A stretch of 64,000 nucleotides of DNA. Origin: Ypsolopha sequella (Eukaryota > Arthropoda > Insecta > Lepidoptera > Ypsolophidae). Location of the stretch: the NCBI GenBank assembly GCA_934047225.1, contig OW203987.1, positions 30,585,501 through 30,649,500 on the forward strand. Direction: 5' to 3'. A program made the position numbers and the translations under genes. This document shows positions 10,301 through 20,200 of this stretch, one piece after another. Numbering within the stretch: position 1 is the stretch's first letter; every line of letters starts with the position of its first letter. A model generated the notes under the pieces. That model did no database searches. It was not told the DNA's origin and saw only the letters and a list, made by a program, of their open reading frames with translations.

Positions 10301-10892
10301 AATATGGTATAGACCATTTAGCTAATTTTACAGGAGACGTTTTTTTTTGTTTACTCGGGTATTAGAAGAATTTTAGCATACCTAACGATGTTTTAGGAAT
10401 GATGTTATGTACTTTGTTATGAAAATATAACTTAATAATAAAATATTTAAGCCAAACACTGCTTATTTTCAGTTTTAAAGTGGATATACAATAAAATGTG
10501 TCAACCGAAATTGTCTTATTGGATATACGATACACTGACGTGGATGTACGGTAGTATAACCAATTTTCAGGTCCGTGCTTGTTTATTGTATAGACTTTTT
10601 GTATGTACAGCATGTTCGGTTTTATGTTTTTTTAAATTATTATTGTTGTATTAAATTATAGGGTTGCAGATGTGGAACCCTTAGGGATCCTAAAAAAAAT
10701 GGAAACCCTTATGTCAAAACCTTGTATAAGTAAAAAACTGCTAGACTAGACTGCTAATAGTAAAATATAGTAGAATTATGTAAAGTGCGGCTTTTCCAAG
10801 ATTTAGGAAATCTGTATACCTTTTTTTTAATTTCTACAAATCTTGTAGAAAGTACACTTTAAAAGCAAAAATTATTATTACATTATCCTACA
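10301..10892. other. AT-rich, with recurrent TGGATATAC motif
   Basis: No gene. It contains TGGATATACAATA (about 10482) and TGGATATACGATA (about 10519), a motif repeated again near 11994, 12051 and 12094. Confidence 0.4.
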
Positions 10893-11126
10893 TCCTACTA
10901 ATATTATAAATGGGAAAGTTTGTGAATGTGTTTGTTAATTTGTACGTACATGTTTGTTACCACTTAACTCCGTAACTACTCAACCGATTGGACTGAAATT
11001 TTGCACCAATATATTTCTAGACCTGGAATAGGACATAGGCTACTTTTTATTCTAAAAAGATATGTAGTTTCCATGGAATAGCAAAGAAACGATATCCACG
11101 TGAGCGAAGCCGTGGGCAAAAGCTAG
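10893..11126 (+). mobile_element. Short non-autonomous Helitron-like element
   Basis: 234 bp from A|TCCTACTAATATTATAAAT to GGGCAAAAGCTAG|T. Insertion between A and T, a TC start, a CTAG end and a small GC hairpin (CCACG...CGTGG) just before the 3' end fit Helitron structure. The internal 'actcaaccgattgg' module and the 'gcgaagccgtgggcaaaag' module are shared with many lepidopteran repeats. An alternative is a LINE 3' end with these motifs. Confidence 0.6.
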
Positions 11127-12245
11127 TTATTTAAAAAAGGTTACGTTTACCAAAAAAAAAAACGAACAAATAATATTTAAAAAGAAATGATATTATTTAA
11201 AGAATTATTACAAAACAAAAAAGGATTTATTAAGGATTTATTTAGGCTTTCAACCTAAAAACTGTTTTTAGAGCTTCTTGAATGGATTTGATAAATCTGT
11301 TTTATTTTACACTTTCTAATAATTTGAATGTTTATAAAAACAATATTTTAAAATGCAAGCCACTTTTTTGGTTTTTTTACATTTTTGTGAACCTGGTCCT
11401 TATAAACAAAACACATATTCGGATTCTTATGAAAAAAAAATGTTTCAAACAAAACAAAGAAATATTCAAGGAACCTATCCAATTAAAACTGTTATTAAAA
11501 GCATGCACCAAGATAGCCAACCCTTGCCCAAAACACGAAATTTGATAAATCACTAATTTTGATAAGTCATAAACTTGGGTAAAATAAGAACTTGTCTCAG
11601 GTACTAATTGTAGCTAAAAGAAACCAAGTATTTATGTAACTCTTGTACATTTAATCTTGTACCGTACTCAGGCAGACAAAACTGAATAAAGTCAAGAACA
11701 AAATTGAACCAACCTGTATCAATTGTATAGAAAACGCTTACACAGAGTAAAATCAAAAGAATATCAATAAATCGGCAACGTTCCTTTCTTAACTCATCTC
11801 AAAATGTGTGTGGTCCTTTTTTTCCTTCGTAACAGACATATTTGCCACAAAAACTACAACGTAGCTGTTTCTATCGATTATTTTAGCCAAAAAATTGCTA
11901 CTCCATTCGTATCACAACAAATAATTAGCAAACAAAATGGCGTCATGTGGCTGTGACGTCACGAGAATGCTTGTTGCTGATTGGTTGGCAGATGGATATA
12001 CCATACAGAAGCATGAAGTTTTAGATTTGGATGCGTTCACTTTGAGCAAAAATGGATATACCATATACAAGATCTGAAGGAATTTTTCTATTTGGATATA
12101 CAATATTTTATTTTTGCTAATATCATGGGTTATGGTAATTATAAAGCAAATTTGGTGACATTATATGGTGCGTTATGAGTAAATACACAGTTTTACTTGA
12201 AAAAACCAATTTCTCAAAAATGGTCTATACCATATACAAGTATTG
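11127..12245. other. No gene seen
   Basis: AT-rich. Overlapping frames at 11282-11556 are low-complexity and unsupported. TGGATATACCATA motifs occur at about 11994 and 12051, and a palindromic TGACGTCA lies near 11954. Confidence 0.45.
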
Positions 12246-12345
12246 GGGCAGCGGAATGTTTCTCTATGATATTTGAACTCGTGACCTCTAGATTAGTTTT
12301 CGAGGACACCAACCATTAGACCACAGACTCAGAGGCGGTCCATTT
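12246..12345 (-). mobile_element. tRNA-derived SINE head
   Basis: On the minus strand GTGGTCTAATGGTTGGTGTC fits an RNA polymerase III A box (TGGTCTAATGG), and about 30 bases on GGTCACGAGTTCAAAT approximates a B box. The spacing is right for a tRNA-like promoter, but the acceptor stem does not pair, so this is a SINE head and not a tRNA gene. Confidence 0.55.
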
Positions 12346-12600
12346 TCGAGTAAATCAACCATTAGACCACAGAGGCGGTCCATTTTCGAGTAAACCAACC
12401 ATTAGACCACAGAGGCGGTTCATTTTAGAGTACATTAACCATTAGACCACAGACTCAGAGGCGGTCCATTTTCGAGTAAACCAACCATTAGACCACAGAG
12501 GCGGTTCATTTTCGAGTACATTAACCATTAGACCACAGACTCAGAGGCGGGCCATTTTCGAGTAAACCAACCATTAGACCACAGAGGCGGTCCATTTTAA
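12308..12600. repeat. Tandem repeat of a tRNA-like A-box segment, 40/46-bp units
   Basis: Seven copies of ACCATTAGACCACAGA...GAGGCGGTCCATTTTCGAGTA begin at about 12312, 12358, 12398, 12438, 12484, 12524 and 12570. Spacing alternates between 46 and 40 bases because some copies carry an extra ACTCAG. The unit is the 5' part of the adjoining SINE head and contains its A box but not the B box. Confidence 0.8.
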
Positions 12601-13175
12601 AATTTAGCAAATAGGACAAAATAACCGCTAGCTACTGTGTTCAGTCGCTCACAAAATGTCTGAATACCCGTCGTAAACAGTATTGTTTCGCTTTCCTAAG
12701 CCATGTAGGGTATTTTAACAACCTTGTCAGTATTACAATTCTATCAATGTTCGTCCACAATTTAGGTGCAGCATAAAAACGTAATAAATAAAATAAAAAA
12801 TTCGCCCATAAAATAAAACGGCGCACACATCTAATTCATATGAATGACTTGTCTCCCAGTCAAGTATTTTGGAGCAGGCTTTAAGGATGATAAAAGGTTG
12901 TAGAAGCTATCTATTATTGTGGGAAGACAGCTGGGGGCCATGTTTTATTTATGGCAACACATTACTGAGACCCAAGTGTCGTATTATAGTCGGCCATGAA
13001 AACTGCTGAACACTTTTTAACCTCACAAGTTACGCATGAGACCAAGGGCTTAGACATTTTATATACAGATATAATAATATTGTTAATCGGTATTTTAATG
13101 TCCATTCCTATACTTAGTTTAATTTCAAAAAGTTTTTTTTTTATTTTTGTTCAGAGTATACAACGTGTGACAGAA
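12601..13175. other. No gene seen
   Basis: AT-rich. The frame at 12996-13451 has no recognisable domain and runs through the inverted repeat at 13176-13369, so I do not regard it as a gene. Confidence 0.45.
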
Positions 13176-13369
13176 CCATATTTGAAGAGCTTATTTAGTC
13201 AATGGTATAGAACAACTTTTACTATGAAGCCAATCATGAAATCTCAAAATAAAAAATCTGCCCTTCCATACATTTCGGCCGAGCGGCATTGCATTTTTTT
13301 TTTCGAGGTACATATTTTGTTCCATAGTAAAAGTTGTTTTATACCTTTGACTAAGCTCTTCAAATATGG
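13176..13369. repeat. Inverted repeat with about 50-base arms
   Basis: The left arm (13176-13227), starting CCATATTTGAAGAGCTTA, pairs with the right arm (13320-13369), ending TAAGCTCTTCAAATATGG, with a few mismatches. The loop is about 92 bases. Possibly a small foldback transposon; no duplication could be assigned. Confidence 0.65.
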
Positions 13370-13429
13370 CTACACCTTTCTGCTACACCTTGTACACGCT
13401 ATTTTAGGACATAGTTCTCATTATATGGG

Positions 13430-13585
13430 TATAAAATTAGTGCCCGTATGACAACGACGTTGAATACCGTGTCGTCGTCGTAAGAACGACACTCGCCTTG
13501 ATAATGCCGAAATTGTATCGGTGAAACGGTTGTCATATAGTCAAACAACACGTGAGCGTTCAAGCCGTTTGTAATAATAATATCA
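13430..13585 (+). repeat. Dispersed repeat family V, copy 1
   Basis: 'gtaagaacgacactcgcctt' then 'gataatgccgaaattgtatc' and 'gttcaagccg', followed by TAATAATAAT. The reverse complement of most of this is at 45646-45806, where both ends are present. Confidence 0.7.
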
Positions 13586-13628
13586 AGTAACTATTCCTTT
13601 TTTTATGATTTTTTAAAGAATTGTTCGT

Positions 13629-13816
13629 TATGACGTCACTTGAGAATTTAAGACATTATACAGATTGTGATGGTAGATTGCAAAAAAAAATGGTCTGTCT
13701 CTGTCTGTCTTCTCATCTGTCATCCATCTGACAAATCAGTCGGCAGCCAATTTTTATAAACTTATCTTGATAGCAAAGGACACATTTCTAAACAACCATT
13801 TCTTAAGTGACGTCAC
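13629..13816. mobile_element. Short TIR element bounded by TGACGTCACTT
   Basis: Left ATGACGTCACTTGAGAA and right TTCTTAAGTGACGTCACA pair over about 17 bases. A CTGT-rich microsatellite lies inside (about 13693-13715). Non-coding. Confidence 0.5.
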
Positions 13817-13944
13817 ACGAAGGCAAATGGGAGTTAGAGCTTTTTCGTAAAAATATTCATCGTCACGAGGTTTTTTAGACCACAAGTTCGAAAATATGGC
13901 TTATTAAACCTAAATCTCGAAATTTTAATTTTCAGAATTACACT

Positions 13945-14103
13945 ATACATATCGTCACGACATGAATCCCTGAGAGGCTGTCAGATTATTCCCAAGTGTT
14001 TACTGTATATAGTACACCCGCTTTTCATCGATGATTATTACGTCCCAAACGTGATGGGTGGTGAGCCTTATCGCCGTACTTAGGGCACAAACGTACCAAC
14101 AAC
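13945..14103 (-). mobile_element. SINE body copy, minus strand
   Basis: Matches the copies at 10101-10300 (same orientation) and 61960-62300 (opposite): 'tcgtcacgacatgaatccct', 'gagaggctgtcag', then 'cgccgtacttagggcacaaa'. It ends where the TTAA-flanked element begins at 14104, so the MITE may have inserted into this SINE. Confidence 0.6.
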
Positions 14104-14522
14104 TTAAGGCGACACGTAAAAGTTTTAGCGTCTCTGTTACTCCATATGCGAAAAAACCCTCAGTGCGAGAGGGACGGATTCGTGGAAAAGTAGCAAAAAG
14201 TCGGTTTTTTATTAATATAAAATGTACTAAAGTTGCTATCAAAATTTCGTTTAACCAGGTTCTAGATACCGTTAAAACTAATAAAAATAGAATTGCAGTC
14301 CATATGTCTTTCTAAATTGTCAAACCAGGAGAATTGGTGTCGAAAAAGACCTCATTTCAATAAATATTTCTATCGAGCCGAATTTTCCAATCGCGTTTCT
14401 GTTTTAACAGATCCCTAGAAAAATAATCCAAAAATAATATACTATTTTACTCGTAATACATTATTTACTGAAGTAGATATGCAAGTTCTTATAGTATCGA
14501 TTTTTTTTCCGTAGCGCCTTAA
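14104..14522. mobile_element. TTAA-flanked MITE (piggyBac-like), family P1
   Basis: TTAA lies at 14104-14107 and 14519-14522. The ends read GGCGACACG and, on the opposite strand, GGCGCTACGG. An inverted, truncated copy lies at 44634-45015, with long matching blocks such as 'aagtcggttttttattaata' and 'gatccctagaaaaat'. The TTAA duplication is characteristic of piggyBac transposition. No transposase is present. Confidence 0.7.
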
Positions 14523-14837
14523 GGCGATTAATGTCGCCAAATTAGCAGCACTATGTTTGTTGGTACAGATATCGACGAAAACGACATTGAAATAACATTC
14601 ATATCAGCGCGCAATGCATAGTGGCTGTTACGACGATCGCTGCGTCCTTGATAGGGCGAAATAGGAGAAAATAATACTTTTCACATGGACGTGATTGTTC
14701 GATTGAATATTCTTATGTTACGTTTATAGCTATCAATTTTATTTATTACTCAAAGCATAAATGAATTTAATCGACCAAGGCGCTTAGGAGCAGTAGGGAA
14801 CTCAAGCCAAAAAAACACCATTCGGTTGAAAAATGTT

Positions 14838-15080
14838 TTCATATAGAAGTTTTGTTGGTATGGCAAAGAAAAATGTTGCATATGTTGTCTTAGAGTTGAT
14901 AATTTTACTCATATGTAAGTCAACAATATGTGACTTAAATTACATTATCCATCTAAAATTCTAAACAACAAACAACAAAATTCATATACATTTTTTTTCA
15001 ATATTTTTGGTTGGGCCATAAACGAGGAATAGGTTTTAGAAAGTATCCATTTGGCGATACTAAGCCCCTTAACGTGCCTT
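14838..15080. repeat. Dispersed repeat family Z, copy 1
   Basis: Blocks 'aagaaaaatgttgcatat', 'tgtcttag', 'tttttcaatatttttggtt', 'agaaagtatccatttggc' and 'taagc' occur in the same order at 24385-24545. This copy runs into the 'cgtgccttccgaagcacgca' SINE hairpin module at about 15070-15095. Confidence 0.6.
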
Positions 15081-15169
15081 CCGAAGCACGCAGACCGAAC
15101 ACAAATGAATGTACACCGTAAGGACACCATTTACACCATTTACATCATGTACACCGTACACCGTGTATA

Positions 15170-15740
15170 GTCTAGGTTAGCAGGGGAGTGCTCTCTCGAC
15201 TACAGAGGCGGTCAGATTCTCGTATAAGTTTACGGCAACTGAGCCCAGTATTTAGTGGTAGATTTAATTTAATAGCTATATTGCGCAAGTTCAAACGGGC
15301 GTGGTCAACTATCAAATATCAAATTTGGGCAATAAACCCTCAATGGTAATTGCTGTAGGTTTACTGCAAAATTTCACAGTAAAAATATTCCAGATCATAA
15401 GACAAAGGTCCGGATCAAGCTTGTAGGGTGCTTTGTTAGCGAAAATGATGTAAATTGGGCAGATTTTTAATTAAGGTTTTGGCCTTTACGTGATCCCTAC
15501 AGGGGCCAAGGGCAGTATGTGGATTCCACTTCCATCTTTTGAGATTGATATTTTGTTAATAAAATCTAACCATCTTTAGGTTTTATACAAAAAGTACTTT
15601 TATAGCTAAAATTTAAACGTTTGCGTAAATTTCAAAGCAGCCGCAATTACCAAAATTTTGAATGAATAAAAATCTGATGAGTGATATTTTTTTTCTAAAG
15701 TGGCATCCATTTCGCAGGTCGACGGCTTCAAACAAGAATT
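15170..15740. other. No gene seen
   Basis: A 'ctacagaggcggtcagattc' piece at about 15204 resembles the unit of the 12308-12600 array. Otherwise AT-rich, with nothing I can name. Confidence 0.4.
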
Positions 15741-16184
15741 TTACAGTTTTCTCCCTAATTTTGTAAAATATATAATAAGAAAGTTATTAAAAAATAATAT
15801 TGCAGCAGTTATCAAAGTGACAACATGATCAAAATGAGCAGTTCCAATGAACCAGTAGCTCGAAGTGGCATAAACCTGTCCAATATCAGTCGATTGTGAT
15901 CTTCCCTCGATGATTGATGATGTAGCTTCAGCACGGCACCCTGAGGGTAGTTGTGTGTTCGGGTGAACGATAAAACTTATAAACGGGTACACTGTGCGAG
16001 TGTTCTGTAAAAAAATATATATTGCTTATGTACTATCGGAGAAAGTTCGCTCAGCTCAATTTGCTCTCTTGTAATTTTTTTGAATTGATTCGGCTTATAA
16101 GTGATCAATTTATCATTATCCAAAATGAAGACCCGGTACACTTTGGAACTTTTAGTAACCACATTGGCAAACGGTTGGACCTAG
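15741..16184 (-). other. Gene-like minus-strand block, two overlapping frames
   Basis: Reading leftward from the LTR insertion site, the frame is open from about 16184: VQPFANVVTKSSKVYRVFIL, then a KITREQIELSELSP segment, to a stop near 15977. A second frame (to the stop at 15741) holds HPNTQLPSGCRAEATSSIIE and a hydrophobic C-terminal stretch (about 22 residues, ending LIIYFTKLGRKL) that could be a membrane span. A TTTTTTTACAG acceptor-like site lies between them (about 16006-16016). The composition is more protein-like than the surroundings. It may be a decayed or split host exon, or the end of an unknown element. No family recognised. Confidence 0.3.
16181..16184. repeat. Target-site duplication, left copy (CTAG)
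   Basis: CTAG directly precedes the 5' LTR and recurs at 23468-23471 directly after the 3' LTR. Confidence 0.85.
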
Positions 16185-16724
16185 TGTTACAGTTATTTCA
16201 TATTTCTCTTGTGTTTCGATGTGAAACTGTAATTATGATGCCTATTTGATTGGTGGCTATAAACAAATGTAAGTACTGTTTCAATTTGTTTATTAAATTA
16301 TTTCCGTTTCCGCTTGTCAAATAGTTAGAATATTTATTCTCTCAATTGTATAATTTCCGTTTCCATTTTTCAAATTATAAAATCTATATTTTGTGAGTTC
16401 AAATCCGTTTCCGTTTGTTAGATTAATTTTATTTATTCTGTAAGATTTCATTTCCACATCCGGCGCTAGTTTAAGTAGTTATAAATCTAAACGGAAGTGA
16501 GCGGTGCGCGCCTTTATTTTTGAGAGTATCGAATGGCGCCAGAACTGGGAAGGAGGCATTAATTTTTCTTTTCGGGCATTTGTGCGGCCATTGCTAACCC
16601 TGAGTGGTTGATGTGATCGTTTAAAATTATAGCGAAAATGTAAAATTATGTGATTATATAGCGAAACCTTTATGTTCTGTAACAAATAAACTGTATTTGA
16701 GATATTTGATTATTTAATTCAACA
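16185..16724 (+). repeat. 5' LTR, 540 bp (TGTTAC...TTCAACA)
   Basis: Begins TG and ends CA. It contains repeated 'tttccgtttcc' motifs, an AATAAA polyadenylation signal at 16685-16690, and the sequence TGGCGCCAGAACTGGGA at 16534-16550. Identical, by eye, to 22928-23467. Confidence 0.93.
16534..16550 (+). other. Retroviral-type primer-binding-like motif inside the LTR
   Basis: TGGCGCCAGAACTGGGA resembles the TGGCGCC-GAAC-GGGA pattern of primer-binding sites that pair with tRNA-Lys. It is not at the LTR/leader boundary but 174 bases inside the LTR, and is repeated in the 3' LTR at about 23277-23293. Its function, if any, is unknown; it could be coincidence. Confidence 0.4.
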
Positions 16725-16745
16725 ATCAGAAGAAGGATTCAACAA
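16725..16745 (+). other. Candidate primer-binding site (tRNA-Leu-like)
   Basis: The leader begins ATCAGAAGAAGGATTCAAC, directly after the LTR. It resembles the complement of the T-arm and acceptor of eukaryotic tRNA-Leu (TCAGAAG..GGATTC.AAC), without the TGG that pairs with the tRNA CCA end. The call rests on position and partial match only. Confidence 0.45.
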
Positions 16746-17290
16746 TTTATTTAAATAAATTGTTATACCACGCCCAGAGGGTTATCAAAGAAAACGTAAG
16801 TACATCTTTAAATTATTTTAGTAGTTGATCTTTCTTTCTATTTTCTTTATTAGAGAGATCATTTTGTGCAAAGGTGACTTGTTTTCGTATAACATTAGTC
16901 AAGCTCATTTTTTGCGTCCTTGCTTCTTCCCCTTTCTTGTGGAAAATAGCTTTCAACCTTTTACAATATATAGGAGCAGTTGAATACGTAGCACAGTGTA
17001 ACATCGTTTTAGTATCTGAAATAGTCATATTTCAACAATTTTTCAACTTTTTTTTTTTTTTTATTTTTTTTTTTTTGACTCTTCCAATCGTATATATGGG
17101 GGAATTTTCACATTACGTTACGTTTTATAGCCCGTAATTAGAAGATTTTTAGCAACGTTCATTATTTTTGAATGATTTTTTTTTTTTTTCTTTTTCTTCT
17201 CTTCTCTCATTAAGGGTGTTTAAGCGATGGTATTATCACGAGGTCTTAAGTTTCAGAATCACCTGAAATATTGACGAAGCAGTCAATGAG

Positions 17291-20200
17291 ATGAGTGGAG
17301 ACGACGATACTGATGATCTTCGTCGAGATGATTCGCAAACCAATGACTGCAGCTACGGGCCAAGGGAACACGTGTCGAGATCTAGAAGCAGGAGCATCAT
17401 CTTATGTGAAGGTAGACACGTGATTAACGACAATCTTAACGAGCGTTCATCACGTGTGAACAATGATACTTACGACCATGATATGAGACGCGATCGTTCG
17501 GAACATCGCCATTCGAGTGAAATATACGAGCACCGTTTGAGAAGCAGTCACGAAAGCAGTAATCAACATTTAGTTCGAACTAATAATCCACCAGAGCGAC
17601 ATCAATGGAATAACGAAAAATTTGAGCGAGAGCAAATTCCAAGGGAAACACGAAGGTTGAATGCTAGTCGTGTAGGTGGAGAGCACGAGCAACGCCTACC
17701 GGCTTCCGTTCAACGTTCAATGTTCAATGCTAGTTGTATAGGCGGAGAGCGTGAGCAACGTCAATTGACTAGCATTGGATCCCAAAACAGGTACCCTTCG
17801 TGCGTAGAGCGAGAGCAACGCACGGATAATATTAAAGAGCGTGATTTAAACAGAAATCAACGGGATTATGACGCCGAGTCCGTGAAAGGTTTACGAAATC
17901 GCACTATGAGACTAAGGAGCCGTTCTCCAATATCGTTTAGACAAAACTGCCGTTATAATCGCAGGGACTCATCATCATCCTCACGGGAAAGAAAGCGTAG
18001 TGCTAATTTCAATTTAAACCCTGATAATGATAGTGGTAACAACAGTTTTGTCACCCAATTTATAAATGCTATTAAGGATATAAAAAAATCTGGGAATCAC
18101 AATTTGTCTTCGATGAATAACATAATACCCGAGTTCGATCCAATGTCTAAAGGTCAAACGGTGCTAAACTGGTTAACAAAGGTTGAAGAATGCGCAAACA
18201 TTTATGGTTGGGATGAGCGTGAGATAATACATTATGCTTTACCTAAGTTAACCGGAGTAGCTAAAGTATGGTACCAAAATTTACCTACTATGTTATATTC
18301 ATGGACCGAGTGGAAAAATAAATTGATATTGACATTTCCTTGCAAGGAAAATTACGCGGATGTTTTGTCTGAAATGCTGGCGTTGAGAGTGCGTTACGGA
18401 GAACCGTTACAACCATATTTGTACGCAAAACTAAATTTACTGAACCGCTGTGAAATAACTAGTAGAAAAGCTGTAGATTGTATTTTACATGGCATAGACG
18501 ATCGAGCACTAAGATTAGGAGCGGAAGCAGCACAGTACCAGTCTCCCGAAGAGTTACTCAAATATCTGATAACCGTTAAAGTTGAGCAACCAAGGGACAT
18601 CCTATTAAATAAAAATAGAAACAATAGAAGGTTTACGCAAACAGAGAGATCAAATCCAAATAATTCTACTTCCAAGCCATTTACATGCTTTAATTGCGGA
18701 CAAAGTGGACATGCCAGTTTTACCTGCCCTAAGCCGATCGAAAAATGCACCATTTGTCACAAATTAGGTCACAAAACTACATCATGTCGTTTTTTACCAC
18801 CAGAACGTTCAACAAACATGACCAACAGACCTACTGTCCCGACAAACTCTACCAACAGACCCACTATCCCAGCAAATACAACCAACACACGCAGTGTCGA
18901 AAGAACTGAAAAACAAGTTCTCAAAATTACACAGACTAACGTAATTGATGATTTGGATGCGAATAAGCAAATACTAGAGTCAACATCCAAAGATAACAAT
19001 AAAATAATAAACGATGATCTAACCAACGAGATATTTAAGTCGATAGGTGATGTAACTTCAAAAGATAAATATACAGTCACAGTGAAAGTGAACGGCAAGT
19101 CTTATTCGTGCTATGTAGATCTTGGCAGCGAGTGTTCAATTATTCGGGAAACCGACGCGTTATCTTTAGGTGTACCGTTGCATCCGAATAACTTACCGTC
19201 ACTGAAAGGCTTTGGTAACAATTTGGTACAACCGCTAGGTCGTGTGCAAACGACGATTGAAGTGCAGGGTGTTTCTTTGTTGACCGATTTGTACGTAGTT
19301 CATGATGATATTATAAAATGTTCAATATTACTGGGACACAACTTCACCGAGCACCCTACAATTGTAATCATAAAAACACCAACACAACTAATATTCGAAA
19401 CTATTGTGCATAGTGACAAATTATTTGTAACAGTATGTAATGACACCAAAATACCCTCGTATGAAATGAAATCGATGACGGTTAATTCCGGTACGTCATA
19501 TTCAGGTCGCATTTACGTACATGGTTCTGTAAGAGAAAATGTTGGAGATCGGTACTACTTATTACCCGGGGAGTATGAAATTAAAAAAGGCACGGGTAAC
19601 GTTTTGGTCCAAAATCTGTCCCCGAAAGAAATTTGCTTCTCTAAAGGCACTCTTGTAACGCGTGCTATACCGATCCAAAATACAAAAAGTGTTTGTAGCC
19701 TCGAGTTAACGGAAGCAAATTTTGAAGAGTCCATTAACTTTGGAAAAACACTTACAACCGAACAAAAGGATAAGGTGCAAAAGTTACTAACAGAACATAG
19801 CGATCGTTTTTCAAAGTCTCTTCAAGATTTAGGGTTTACCAGCGTAACAGAGATGGAGATAAACTTGGTTGATTCAGAACCAGTCGTTTACCGTCCCTAT
19901 AGAATGGCATATGCTGAAAGAGCCTTGGTACGAGATATGGTGCAGGAAATGATGGATGCTCATATAGTGCGCGAATCATCATCGCCTTATGCTAGCCCAA
20001 TAGTTCTAGTAAAAAAAAAAACGGGAGAAAAACGTCTGTGTGTGGATTATAGGGCGCTAAATAAAAAAACTTTAAAGGATCATTATCCTTTACCTCGAGT
20101 TGAGGATCAATTGGACCTTTTGTCAGGTCATAAGTTATTCGTTACTTTAGATCTGGCATCCGGCTATTACCAGCTACCAATTGCAGAGGGATCTATACAT

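Noticed and set aside
12996..13451. 151-codon open frame
   Set aside because: AT-driven composition, runs through an inverted repeat, no domain or splice context.
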